A stretch of DNA of 64,000 bases from contig NC_135782.1 in assembly GCF_028453695.1 (NCBI RefSeq), positions 16,114,190 through 16,178,189 on the forward strand, read 5' to 3'. Position 1 is the first letter of the stretch. Every line of letters starts with the position of its first letter. Made by a program: the position numbers and the translations under genes. This document shows positions 25,470 to 36,281 of this stretch, one piece after another. Origin of the DNA: Augochlora pura. Lineage: Eukaryota; Arthropoda; Insecta; Hymenoptera; Halictidae. The notes beneath the pieces were generated by a model. It worked only from the letters and a program-made list of their open reading frames with translations. It made no database searches and was not told where the DNA came from.

Positions 25470-26030
25470 AAAAGAAGCGAAGGAAGAATCGGAGCAAAGG
25501 TGAAGAGTGCCACAGATACAATAGGATCCGCGTCTATTGATAACTCGAGTAGATAAGCATAATATCCTTAGCGACAATACATATTAAGAACAATAGCCGT
25601 AAATAAGAACAATAGATATTAAAAACAAAAGATGTTCAAAACAATGGATTAAATTAGACTGCTGGACAAAAGCGTGCGACTGTATAAACCGGAAGTCATT
25701 CTAAACCTAAAAGCCAGAGATTATATAATAAATACCGTGATTTGCGCAAACAGTTCAAGCATTGTTTAATGGATATTTAAATGAAGAAGATTACTTAGAA
25801 TTTACAGAGAAATATATTCAGTGGAAGAAGAGATAACTAACTGGAGGAACTATGTGTGGAGATGAGGAGAGATTAGTATCATGTGAAGTTGGCGATTATA
25901 GCTTTCATATTTTTATTATTTATTTAATTATTGTTTTTCAGGCATTAGGCTATATTAATTTGATAAAACATTCTTGGATGCTACAGTATTGCATATAAGT
26001 GGTTATTGTAATAATATTATGTATATGATA
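25470..26030. other. Non-coding stretch
   Basis: Includes AACAATAG(A/C)-type short repeats (25585-25650). No gene recognised. Confidence 0.4.
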
Positions 26031-26250
26031 TGCTATGTAATATACTGTAATATAATACTATAATATAGTACAATATAATATAATATAATACAATACACTA
26101 TTCTGTACTAAACTGTACTGTAATATAATATAATTTAATACACTATACTGTATTATAATATAATATAATACACTATACTGTATTATATTGCAATATAATG
26201 TACTATAATATGCTAATATATACAATACTACTAATATATACAATAATATT
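26030..26250. repeat. AATATAATACACTATACTG array
   Basis: Degenerate TA-rich units, with one about 32-bp unit (AATATAATATAATACACTAT followed by ACTGTATT) repeated at about 26120-26190. Confidence 0.75.
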
Positions 26251-26490
26251 CTTATTATTATTACATCTCGTAATCCACTTAAAAAACATTAGATTCGACG
26301 CCATCTACAATTAATATGGCGGAGCACTAATAGTCTGAAGTTTGCCCCTAACGATACACCGAAATCCAGCCCACCAAAGTTTAGCTAAATAAAGGGTACC
26401 TCTCACCCCTCCCCCTTGCAAATTACAGACGCAGACTCGATTTTGCAATAAGACCAATACAAGTGTCCACTCTGCGTAGTCATTGAGAGA

Positions 26491-26616
26491 ATGGACAACG
26501 AAACAAACAGAATAACCAGTCGACTAGCCATGTTCGAACACCATGAAGTGATCTTTGATTTAGTTGTATCAATGCGCGCCGCGCGAGCCCATTCAAATTT
26601 GTTGGCGGCAATCTAG
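26491..26616 (+). CDS. Possible 41-residue open frame of unknown function
   Basis: ATG at 26491 opens a 41-codon frame ending in TAG at 26614. It sits in a moderately GC-rich block (26280-26880) between AT-rich arrays. The translation starts MDNETNRITS, continues with an amphipathic, leucine/valine-containing middle and ends HSNLLAAI. It is not low complexity and does not overlap a repeat. The stop is directly followed by GGTTATGG, so a splice donor overlapping the stop is also possible and the frame could be a first exon. Two CRE-like sequences (ATGACGTCA and GACGTCAT) lie 200 bp downstream. I do not recognise the peptide, and a frame this short can arise by chance. Confidence 0.15.
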   Translation: MDNETNRITSRLAMFEHHEVIFDLVVSMRAARAHSNLLAAI

Positions 26617-26879
26617 GTTATGGAAGCGTATACCATGTTCATCATTGTATACTAAGTTCCCGTTGGTTAGAGTATGATAAAACTGGGTCCGTGGGTCAAA
26701 GCACTGACCTTTCGCGAGGACCTAGGTCAAGTTAAGTCAGCAACGCGATTGTTAGCAGTGTAATTAGAGTGTACAGTTAAATTTACTGTGTTTATCGCGG
26801 TAGATACATTGTTAAATATGTCATGAATGACGTCAACGAGACGTCATCATCATCGTATCATTTTTATTCCAACATGTTG

Positions 26880-27325
26880 CAAAATTTAAAAAATTAATTT
26901 AACAATTTGCTATTATATATATTCTCATATTTTATATTTATTATGTGGTACTTCCTATTATACCTATATAATATTAAAAATGTTTAATTAACAAATTTAG
27001 AACCAGAGAATTTGACTACAACCATGGTAGGATTATTGTTAAATAATTATTAGACTGCGAAACAGAAAAAAGATTAAAAAGAAATATTATTATACTATTT
27101 TCATCTCATAAAAATTATTACAGAAACCAATCAAAATTTGTTCATTTATCTTTGAATTAATACAGGTAATTTTTATTTTGCATTAAAATTCGCAGTCCAG
27201 TAATTATATTTATAAGTTCATATTTGTTGCTCTTAATATGAAATGCATCGTGGTCGACGCTATAGAGAATATATTAAATATAAAAATTTATAATCTATCT
27301 ACAAAATTAATAACCTAAGAAAAAT
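26880..27325. other. AT-rich stretch, nothing recognised
   Basis: No frame or repeat of note before the element at 27.33 kb. Confidence 0.4.
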
Positions 27326-27327
27326 AA

Positions 27328-27686
27328 AGAGTGTCCCAAAAATGTTTACAATCCAAAAAAAGATAGCTCAGGTAATTTGCAATAACTTTTTCCTTTGCAA
27401 AAAGTTTCTCCGACGCGTCGTTTGCGAGATATCACCAAAAAACCTTGACTAGTGAGATACGAGCTCGCTTAACGCTAGGCGACCGAGCCAACTAGCAGTA
27501 CCGCGCTCCGCCTACTAGTCACTCAAGCTCGCGTCTCATTGGCCAACATTTTTCGTTAATAACTCTTAAACGACTTGTCGTAGAAACTTTTCGTAAAGGA
27601 AAAACTTGCTTAAAATTGACTAAGGAATATTTATTCCTCGATCGCAATGTAATTATGATATATTTTTTATTTTTGGGACGCTATAG
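27328..27686. mobile_element. Complete palindromic MITE-like element
   Basis: Terminal inverted repeats GTCCCAAAAAT (27333-27343) and ATTTTTGGGAC (27669-27679) enclose two long inverted arms. The left arm (about 27365-27435) reads in reverse complement as AACGACGCGTCGGAGAAACT then TTTTGCAAAGGAAAAAGTT. The right arm (about 27545-27615) reads AACGACTTGTCGTAGAAACT then TTTCGTAAAGGAAAAACTT. The central 110 bp is GC-rich. No transposase is present, so it is non-autonomous. Arms related to those at 1-75 and 55.7 kb show it belongs to a dispersed family. No superfamily is assigned. Confidence 0.75.
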
Positions 27687-27710
27687 GAATATGTTCATTC
27701 ACCATATCAG

Positions 27711-28058
27711 ATGTACGATGAACAGGAAAGCCCCAGGCACGACGAGGTCGTCGCTGCCGACGCTCCATCGGCGTCGGAATACCACGATACCAGGCATCTC
27801 TTACACTCAGCACCCATTCAATCGACTAGAGTGCTCCCGTTGACCCCGCGGGGGCCGATTCTCGTCCTCGAATCACCGGGCCCGGACCAAAACCTCGCAC
27901 CGAGATCCCTTGGAAGCCCGACACTGTCCTCGTTCGCATCCTCCTGGTCTTCGACGCGTCCCCGGACGCGCATTTCCGTAGCCGTCGTCCTGACGGCCGC
28001 GAGTCCTCCCCATCCTCTTCCGAGGGACCCCGCGTTAGCTACTATTGTTCTCGAGTAG
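27711..28058 (+). CDS. Possible coding exon, product unknown
   Basis: A true ATG at 27711 opens 115 codons ending with TAG at 28056. The sequence just before it, ending CACCATATCAG, could also serve as a splice acceptor. The first 45 residues are acidic and histidine-containing (MYDEQESPRHDEVVAADAP at the start). The rest is rich in Pro, Ser, Leu and Arg, suggesting a disordered region. Third codon positions look GC-rich. Against this, the block is a CpG-rich island where the minus strand is also open over most of the same interval, though only from a GTG. I recognise no domain. It starts 25 bp after the palindromic element. It could be an N-terminal exon, a promoter island, or chance. Confidence 0.22.
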   Translation: MYDEQESPRHDEVVAADAPSASEYHDTRHLLHSAPIQSTRVLPLTPRGPILVLESPGPDQNLAPRSLGSPTLSSFASSWSSTRPRTRISVAVVLTAASPPHPLPRDPALATIVLE

Positions 28059-28059
28059 G

Positions 28060-28550
28060 CAGTACGGCAACGTCGCCGCCCGACAACACCGCATATCCCA
28101 ATGAGTTTCGCGGAGTCGTATACCGAAGGCTTTCGATGATCGTCGTCGACGTCGTCGTTGTTTGCACTTGTCACTCGATCACTGACTCACGAATTATCTA
28201 ACACAGTCGAACACTATAGCTGGGCTGTATGTGACCCTCGGTTCGTTTTTTTATGGTGAACGGAAGACTCTACGATGATTAACACCGGCTATCTCACGCG
28301 CGGTCACGTGACGGTGTTCGTCCGTCGCGACGGTGACGCGATAAAGGTTTAATGTGACTCGGATGGACACGTTTGTTGATCAGGCTTGGTCATTATAGTT
28401 GTGGTTGTTAGAGTTATGGTTTTGGTCGCTATTTATGAGGTACAGAGTTTTTTTTGTTTAGAAAGTATGCCTGAGAGTGTGAGGTTAAGTTGAGAGGCTG
28501 AGGTGAGAGGCTAGATTGGGGGATGAAATTGAGAGACGAAATTAAGTCTT
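28060..28550. promoter_or_regulatory. CpG-rich to mixed region with an E-box
   Basis: Continues the island past 28058. A TCACGTGAC E-box lies at about 28303-28311. Possibly the promoter side of a minus- or plus-strand transcript. Nothing firm. Confidence 0.2.
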
Positions 28551-29540
28551 GAATGGTGGACTATTTTGGTGGTTGTATTGTTGATGGTGTTTATAACAAT
28601 TCTGTGCTTTTTTTGACAATTTTGAAAATGCGTTTTTGAAGACATTTTTCGCGAAATTTTTCGTGTTTTTGAGAAATATTTGATGTGGATTTTTTGCTAT
28701 TTTTGGAGATATTTTACGTGGACTTTTTAGTGTTTTTTGAGATATTTTATTTATATTTATCGGTAGAATGTGCATTTTTATACCAAATAAAAGTTTTTGT
28801 GGATCTTTCGTTGATTTTGGGGTTAATTTTGCTAATTCTTGGGTTAACTTTGTCATTGTTGGTTTCACTTTACTGATTTTTTACCTAATTTTGCCAGCAG
28901 GACAGAATTCCTATATAACAAAATAAAGCAATCTTAAACAATAAATATCCCCTACTAATTTCTCATTTAAAAAACAGGGAAAAAACTTATAGGGCACCCT
29001 AATACTTATTAGCGACTTTTAGGCGCGTTAGGCGATGCTTCAAGTCCCATAGGATCCCCGTAAGGTTAGAGACAACGCGTACAAGACCAGAGTACCTCGA
29101 GTTCTTTCTCGCTAGAAGTCACGGCGAAAGGGGTGTCTTTTTACCGCGCTTTTTCACATGGAATCAATGGGACCTATTAAGGGAGTTGCGAGACCTTAAA
29201 GAAAGGCCACCCGTGTTCGCCCGGCGTGGCATTAAAGCTTGGAGAGGAAGGGGAAGGGGTGACGTAACACGCCTCTCTTGTAAGAAGCGGCGAGGATTAA
29301 TCTGGCCAGTAACGGAAGAGAACGGAACTAATTTGAAGAAAAAGGAAGATCATTCGTCCACCGCGAAAATGCCGTCGAGTTCTCCTCCACCTCGTCGTCG
29401 TCGACGACGGCAAGACGCACAATCGATACTAATCAACTTATCCTCGTCTGAATTAGTCGGCCCGCTCCGAAACGCGGCAGAGATTACGCTTAATACCTAA
29501 GGCCGTGCGGTTGCCGGGTCCTTTGCGACCCGGTGCGCTT
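28550..29540. other. Non-coding: TTTTGAGATATTTT-rich then GC-rich
   Basis: From 28610 to 28870 there is a loose array of TTTTTGAGATATTTTATGTGGA units. From 29000 to 29530 it is GC-richer, with a 104-codon Arg/Lys-rich frame starting at a TTG-type codon that I do not accept as a gene. Confidence 0.35.
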
Positions 29541-29544
29541 CTAT

Positions 29545-30305
29545 CGTTGGCTAATTATATTAATGAAGTTTGTAATAATGTCGTATTGTATATTAATGAA
29601 AAAGGTGATAATGTTGAATTATATATTAATGAAAAAGATGATAAATTCGATGATAAAGTGGATAAAAATGTCGATAATAAAATCGATAATAATGTCGAAT
29701 TATATATTAGCAAAATCAATTCTAAAATCGATGATAGAATCAACAATAAAATTGATAATTACGCCGATAATAATGTCGAATTATATATTAGCAAAATCGA
29801 TGATAAAGTCGATAATAATGTTGCATTATAAATTAATAAAATCGATTAAAAAAGTCGATATTAAAGCCCATAATAAATTTGGTAATAAAGTCGATGATAA
29901 TGTCAAATTATATATTAATAAAATCGATGATAAAGTCGATGATAAACCCAACAATAAAATTGATAATAAAGTCGATAATAATGTCAAATTATATACTAAC
30001 AAAATAGTCGATAATAAAGTCGGTAATAATGTCCAATTATATGTTAGAAAAATCGATGATAAAGTCGATGATAAAGCCGGTAATAAAATTGATAATAAGG
30101 TCGATAATACTGACGATAATAAAGTCGAATTATAGATTAATGAAGACGATAATAATGTCCAATTATATATTAACAAATTCGATGATAAAGTCGATGATAA
30201 AATTGATGATAAAGTCGAATTATATATTAACAAAATATTCAATAATAAAGTTCATAATAAAGTCAATAATAAAATCAAATTATGCATTAATAAAATCGAT
30301 TTTTG
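29545..30305. repeat. GATAATAAAGTCGATAATAA minisatellite, about 760 bp
   Basis: Some 40 copies of a 12-18 bp unit (GATGATAAAGTCGATAATAA), organised into higher-order blocks of about 60-70 bp that each end AATGTCGAATTATATATTAA. Units are multiples of three in places, which keeps frames open on both strands for 100-200 codons (Ile/Lys/Asp/Asn-only). A repeat, not a gene. Confidence 0.9.
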
Positions 30306-30309
30306 GCAA

Positions 30310-31035
30310 TTAAATGAAACAATGGTCTACCATAATGAAAATGATAGTAAGTCTATGGTGTAGTACAGTAGTATGAGTAATTATATAGTCGAAGTAACTA
30401 CTGCAGCTTTTTAGTGACATTTTAATAAAAATTAAATATAGTATTTATACATTTCTATTTTTAGTTCTTTCTCTTGCTTTTTGTTTAAATAACTATAGAA
30501 ACGTATGAAGGTACTTTAAGTTTATAATTATATACTATATATAGTACTTTTTACTTGAGTAATCTAACGTATTAAAAAACAATAACTTAACAAAATGACA
30601 CGTTTGTATATGCCAATATTCAATTTCGTTCTCTTAATTTTTATTTAAATATCTATGAAACCCTATAAGCTATACATAGACTCTACAATTACTCACAGCA
30701 CTTTAGGTACATTTTACCTGAGCAATCCAATATATTAAAATTCAATAACTTAAAATGCCACGTTTATATATACCTAGTTTCAATATCGTTCTCTTAATTT
30801 TTATTTAAATCTTTGTAAAACTCTATAAATTGCTCTAAACTTACAATTATTAACAACACTGTACCTGGCAATTTTTACCCGAATAATCCAATACATTAAA
30901 AACAAAATACCATACTCCTACATTAAAAATACCTATATTATATTCCTATTAATTTTAATTCCTATTAAATTTCCTATTTCCGTCTAAAATACTAACAAAA
31001 AAATGATCCACAGTGTCTCCAAAAATACTCCGGCA
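30310..31035. repeat. Diverged tandem repeat of about 150-160 bp
   Basis: A block with TTCTCTTAATTTTTATTTAAAT recurs near 30467, 30630 and 30789. Each is followed by AACTATAGAAAC / CTATGAAACCC-like sequence, CTATAAGC, and a TCCAATATATTAAAA segment. Copies are well diverged. Confidence 0.65.
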
Positions 31036-31885
31036 AACTAGCCGAGCGTCGCACAAAATTGCCATAAACACCCCCCGACCATAAATTCGCCAAAAAGGTC
31101 CGCCGTCCTCGACGCGATCGTTCCCGTGAAAATTACCTGTTCGCACTTGTGTTTTCGCAGAATCACCGTCACCAGAAAACGAAGAGAACTACACACCCGC
31201 ACGTAGTTAGAGACGCGGCTCTCGTTAACCCTTTCGGCGCACACCGGTGTCCACGATGACTCGCTCATTCACGGCACAGTGTCTCGGCCGACAGACGAGA
31301 GTTTCAACGACGATGACTCGGTGAAATCGCGCCGCTGCTTCCGCTGGCGTGGCTCGTTAGATTCGGAAACCCCATAGCGGCCGCCCCCGTTGTTCGCGTT
31401 TCCACTCCGGCGAAGCCGATACGGTGCCGGCGTTACCGTGCACGGTGGCGGTACGGCTGCGAAACCACCCCCATCGTCCTCTGTTCTACCGTCGCGATCC
31501 GTTGTTCCTCTGCGCGCATATCTCAACGACGGACGAACCGTCGCGCCACGTGCAGCGGTTGCATGACGGATCCCGGCGACCGCACACCGCGCCGTGTGTT
31601 TATCCGCGGTAACACGCTTGAATCCACACTTGCCCCCGGCCGTGTGACCGTCGAGGTGAGCCACCTCGAGCGCAACTGAGCTTCTCTACGTGGATTTCGG
31701 ACGTCGTGCCAACCACCGACGCGACACCGGGGGCGCTCAATTTGACGCGGCACGCCGTCGACGCGCAGGCGTCGCGACGCTCTCTCGTGCCATTGAATGC
31801 GACGCGTCGTGTCCGCGACGTCACAGTGCCGTCGTATCAACCCTGTCCGTCATGAGAAACGTATTTCTTCGATTTGGTGGGCCAT
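31035..31885. promoter_or_regulatory. Large CpG-rich island
   Basis: The most CpG-dense 800 bp of the left half. Frames of 60-130 codons are open on both strands and in several frames at once, most without ATG. This is what one expects of a promoter CpG-rich island or 5' exon rather than of coding sequence. A TTAACCCTTTCGGCGC at about 31228 resembles one end of the piggyBac-type element at 33.5 kb. No gene identified. Confidence 0.35.
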
Positions 31886-32965
31886 GGTTATTTATGGGGT
31901 TTTGGGGGTGTATTGAGTAAAAAGAATTATACGTGATGGGGGTGTATCGGACGTCTTGGATTCTATAAATCTTGAAAAGCATGAAATTCTATAAAAGCAT
32001 TAAAGTCTATAAAAGTATAAAAGTCTATAACAGTATAAAAATCTACAATAATATAAAAATCAACACAAATATTATAAATGAGTATAACATCACAAAATGT
32101 ACAAATAACATCAATACTTGAATAATATTATAATATTAAACAAGATTCCATAAATCATTTTATTTAATTTGGATTTAATTGTAACATACCTTATTCCATA
32201 CTACTTTGTTCTATCTCATTTTGCACGTTTTATATTTATCGTCTGTTATGTGAGGAAATAGGAGAAGATCGACCACTTGTAATCCGTAAAGAAACCAATA
32301 AAGTTCATTCAAGGATTACTTCGCCGACGCATCGCTAGAAGACTGAGAAGATTATGGGTATCGGACCTCAATGAGGCTTAAGAGGACTCTCTTCAGTGGA
32401 AGTCTTCTCTCGTGATACCACGAAAGGGGTAGACGATATGGTCTCACTATAACACATTTGTTTATAGAACGCAAACAATCCTATGGTCAATTCAATAAAA
32501 GTGAAATAAAGAGAAGAATAAAATCGAATCGCCTAACTTTTTAACACGTTGAGCGCTATGTCAGTAAAATATGGATGACACTAATAATAATGACTAATTT
32601 TGAAAATTCATTTTTATTGCAATATGTTTGAACAAATTAAATTTGACTAGGATGCTTCGAATGCGAAAGAATTCTAATGCCATATTGTATGGTAAATATT
32701 ATATATTAATAATAATTTTTTAATTTAAGAATAAATAAAGATAAATAGTTTTAAATTAATATAAATTAATATTATATATTAATTTTCTAGTTTCGCTTTA
32801 ATTAATTAAATTGCTTTAACTACGTGGTGATTTTAACTATGTGTCACAATTTTACTTTATAAAAAAAATGACGCGAACAATTAGTTAAAAACGTATTTGC
32901 TGGTATTTGCTTTTTACCTGGGGTCAATCGTGACCCGGTATTTTTCTTCGTCTCCATATCTTTTG
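31885..32965. other. Mostly AT-rich, nothing recognised
   Basis: AAAAGTCTATAAAAGTATA units at 31965-32060. The block at 32230-32530 has moderate GC and no frame of note. A short perfect palindrome-like GGGTCAATCGTGACCC lies near 32920. Confidence 0.4.
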
Positions 32966-32968
32966 CAG

Positions 32969-33202
32969 AAAAGACCTATTCGCGTTATATATTGTCTCAT
33001 AATCTTTTAATCTTTTTGACATTTGTAAGAATTATATTCGAACGTAAAACCTGGATTATTCAGGTTATTAAATTTCAAGAGAAAAAGAGAGAGAGAAAGA
33101 GAACGATCGTTCGTCTTATACCTAGCGAGATGGAGGTCCCAGCTTTTTGCAAAGGTCGGAAGGGTCAGTCTGCCATTGGAGTTCTCTCTGTGCTGATAAC
33201 AG
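32969..33202 (+). other. Possible non-annotated exon between good splice signals
   Basis: A strong acceptor-like pyrimidine run ending TTTTGCAG (32961-32968) precedes this stretch, and a strong donor-like CAG|GTGACT (33200-33208) follows it. Inside, ATG at about 33130 opens 24 codons running to the donor, beginning MEVPAFCKGRKG. It could be a 5' exon of an unknown plus-strand transcript. The evidence is only the two splice-like signals. Confidence 0.15.
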
Positions 33203-33472
33203 GTGACTGAGACGAAGAGGTATGATCGAGAAGTAAAATCAGCTTTTATTCAAGCTACCTCTGCATTTCTATTTTTAATCAGAATATAATTTCTGCTGCT
33301 TCTACTTTTATTTAATAAATATATCTGTTTTAAAAAGTCTTTGAAAATTTATATGACTGTTTATAACAATTCTTATTTGTTTGTTCTAGCCATTATAATT
33401 TTGTCAGCATTTTACGAAAGGTTTGTATTATTTAAAGATAATAATATTAAAATTAGCAATGTGGAGACTTAA

Positions 33473-33715
33473 CCCTTTGCACTCGAAGCGCTGATAAAAA
33501 ACTCCAGTCGCAACTCGAGGCGCTGATAAAAATTGCTATACTAATTCTCAAAATAATAGTAACAATATTAAACTCATTTATATTTCAATATTATTAAAAT
33601 AACAAAGTACTTGCTAATAAAAATCAATTTGATACGCAAAAATTACAATAAATTATATAAAATAGAAATATCGAACATCTTTAAAATATAATGAAAATAG
33701 CTTCAAGCGAAAGGG
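33473..33715. mobile_element. piggyBac-type MITE with TTAA target duplication
   Basis: A 243-bp segment begins CCCTTTGCACTCGAAGC and ends GCTTCAAGCGAAAGGG, imperfect inverted repeats, and is flanked on both sides by TTAA (33469-33472 and 33716-33719). TTAA duplication and CCC..GGG ends are the established hallmarks of the piggyBac superfamily. There is no transposase frame, so it is a non-autonomous copy. The left end also has an internal near-repeat of CTCGA(A/G)GCGCTGATAAAAA. Confidence 0.8.
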
Positions 33716-33719
33716 TTAA

Positions 33720-34945
33720 GCCTTCCAATTTGAAATTTCAAGAAACAATCGACCGCATCCGAACTGTTTATTGATACTGAAGGGTTAAAACGAAATACCC
33801 GGAACCCTTTCAAGTGAAGCCCCGTCTACCTATACCGTCCCTTCTATTTGCGTGCAGTAGGAACAAAGTTTCGCCCTCGAAAAGATAAAGATAGAAACGC
33901 AGGGAGAAATATATGCTCTGAAAGAAGAAAGGGTCGACTAATTTTGAAACGTTTCCCGTGATTTTATTAGACCGTGAGAGAAAGGAAAGGCTTAGTATCC
34001 TCCCAATCTCGTAATTATCTATCTAAATAAATCAAGAAACTATACACTATACTATACTAAACAATATACCATGCAATAAAATTACAACAACAACGAAAAA
34101 TTAAAACAGCACTGCGATTACAAGAAAATTAGTATTAAAAAAAATTCTCATGAACACGTGACAACCTCGATTGTCAGGAACCGTGACGTTTTACCGGACA
34201 ATTGTGTTTTGCATGTACATGTATTATTCACGTTCCAGACACTTGCTCACATGACACTATTTATTGCACAAAGGAACGAAGACACAAACGTCGTACTGTG
34301 ACCAAGTGGCTGGTCTATTATTCGAACGGTTCTGTTTGTCGAATTAGTCCCGGACAACCAAGGTTCCATTGTAATTGCTAATGGAGAATACCGGACACAT
34401 TACCAGGCGACAGCATAATAATAACTTCTCTGACCTACATAAAACTTGTGGCAAAAATGGCGACAAAGTCGCTGACTAAATTATCGAGATCGAATTTTTA
34501 TTAAAATAAATGATTACATTATGTCGCAACTTCGAGAATAAATTTCGTTGCACTCTTCGCCCCCTTTACAAGAGCGACAGGTTCTCAGAATGTCATTTAT
34601 CCGACGCAGAGATTTATTCGAAAATAACGGGTCTTTATTTTTACATGTAAATACACGTTGATATCTACAGAAATATTTACTCCAAAAATATACAATATTC
34701 CTAGCGGTAATGCTTAAGTACGAGTATATATTCTGTAATTAGCGTACGGTATCGTAAACGAAGGAATTATTTATTGTAACTCAGTCCCAATCTCCCAACA
34801 GATACAATCGGGTAAGGAAACCCGAGACGCGGTAACTAGTAGTTACTATAAATTAAAATAATTAGAATACCATTGGTGGTATTATATTAGTTATATGTAA
34901 ATACGTGGTAAATGTGCTATGACTGGAATATATAATTAAACGATG
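33720..34945. other. 3' flank of the fucose synthase gene
   Basis: Mixed AT-rich DNA without a gene. On the minus strand, AATAAA signals that could end the fucose synthase transcript lie at 34770-34775, 34634-34639 and 34613-34618. The nearest gives a 3' UTR of roughly 190-200 nt. Confidence 0.45.
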
Positions 34946-34949
34946 TTTA

Positions 34950-36274
34950 TTAATTTCTAGCTTGGTTGTAATTAGCTATGTACCAATCGACGCTTTCTTT
35001 GATGGCTTGGTCGAACGGTGTGAACTTAAAGTCCGGCAAATATTTTCTTAATTTCGCGTTGCTCGCGGTCTTCTTGTATTGTCCGTCGGCCGCGGATAGG
35101 TTATACTCTATTTTCCCTTTGAAATTAAATGCTTGTGCGATCGCCTCGGCTACGTGGGCTATTGTCACTTCTTCTGACTCGTCCACTGGATTAAAACAGA
35201 GCTGATAATTAACTAAAGAACATCGCTTACCTGTGCTATAATTTCTCCTATCCGCGTACCTGATAATATTATCGGCTCCACGGATTCGTATTCTCTTAAT
35301 ACCCATATTATCAATTTGGCTAAGTCTAAGCTATAAATAAATTGTCTCAAGGGTTTACCAGAACCCAATACGGTAAATACTTTGTCCTCTGTGTTTCCTA
35401 AACAGAAAAGGTACACTCTCTCATATTACATTCCATGCGGTGTCTAAATACTAAGGGAATTTCCTGTACCAGTTTTAATCAAATCGTGAAGTCTTCTCAT
35501 TAATCCTGGAATAACATGACTAGCGCTTGGATTGTAATTATCATTTGGTCCAAATACATTGCAGGGAATGATACTGGTATAAAGTCTGCCGTGCTGTTCA
35601 TAATAGCCTCTGTTTAATATATCTATGAGCCTCTTGGCATGACTGTAACCGTAATTCGATGGATGCGGTGGACCGTTGTGAACCTAGTAGAAGTTTTTAA
35701 TAACAGATCACATTTATACTGTACTGCTAGAATTTTAGAAAATATTACCATGGTCTCATCTATAGGATATGTAGTCTTGTCAGGGAATATACAAGTGGAT
35801 AAACACGAGATAACCTTAACAACTCCATTCTCATGAGCTGTTTGCAACACATTGTCGTTCATATGCATATTATTCCTCTAAATATTCAAGAGACAATTAT
35901 TAATTGATTGAATGTCGATGAGGCATTTATGTCTTTTATGCTAATTACCAGGAAGTCCAGATTGTGTTTCATATTGTGAAACAAGCCACCAACCATGGCA
36001 GCCAAGTGAACGACATGAGTAGGTTTGTGTTTCTCAAACAATTTCTCTGTGCTTTTCTTGTCGCTGAATATTAAGAAACAATTGTTGACTTCTGTTAATC
36101 GAGAAGCTTAGAAAGAGTAACATAAATAACGACTCACCATAAGTTTGCATCTTTGGAGCCAATAAATATCCACTTCTCATTTTTCTTTCGATCAGTTTCA
36201 ATGATATTTTGTATACCTTTGCCAACTAATCCTGTTCCACCTGTCACGAGTATAATTTTCTCTTTCTCAGTCAT
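34950..36274 (-). CDS. Gmer: GDP-L-fucose synthase (GDP-4-keto-6-deoxymannose epimerase-reductase)
   Basis: Cytosolic SDR-family enzyme that converts GDP-4-keto-6-deoxy-D-mannose to GDP-L-fucose with NADPH, the last step of the de novo pathway feeding fucosyltransferases. Six exons, in order 36274-36138, 36063-35949, 35877-35749, 35683-35470, 35397-35260 and 35185-34950. Introns are 65-75 bp with GT..AG ends and the reading phases join cleanly. The spliced product is 322 residues, against about 321 in vertebrate TSTA3/GFUS. Visible features are the Rossmann motif VTGGTGLVG (residues 10-18), catalytic Ser111 and Cys113 in SCLSTC, the Tyr140-x3-Lys144 pair in YGYSHAK, and His183. Each sits exactly four residues after its bacterial counterpart. 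The start ATG is in a short overlapping upstream frame. A CACGTG box lies about 100 bp upstream (36376-36381). Nothing is missing, so the gene should be functional. Confidence 0.95.
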
Positions 36275-36281
36275 CTTTCAT
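36267..36281 (-). promoter_or_regulatory. Minimal upstream ORF overlapping the fucose synthase start
   Basis: An ATG at 36281 reads M-K-D-D-stop, and its stop (TGA, 36269-36267) lies beyond the main ATG at 36274-36272. A ribosome using the first ATG would translate past the main start. Whether the upstream ATG is inside the mature leader is not visible. Confidence 0.5.

Noticed and set aside
29533..30242. 200-codon plus and 138-codon minus frames
   Set aside because: Both are translations of the same GATAATAAAGTC minisatellite; no gene-like composition.
31269..31840. Several 60-130 codon frames in the CpG island
   Set aside because: Open in multiple frames on both strands at once, mostly without ATG, as expected in GC-rich DNA with few stops.
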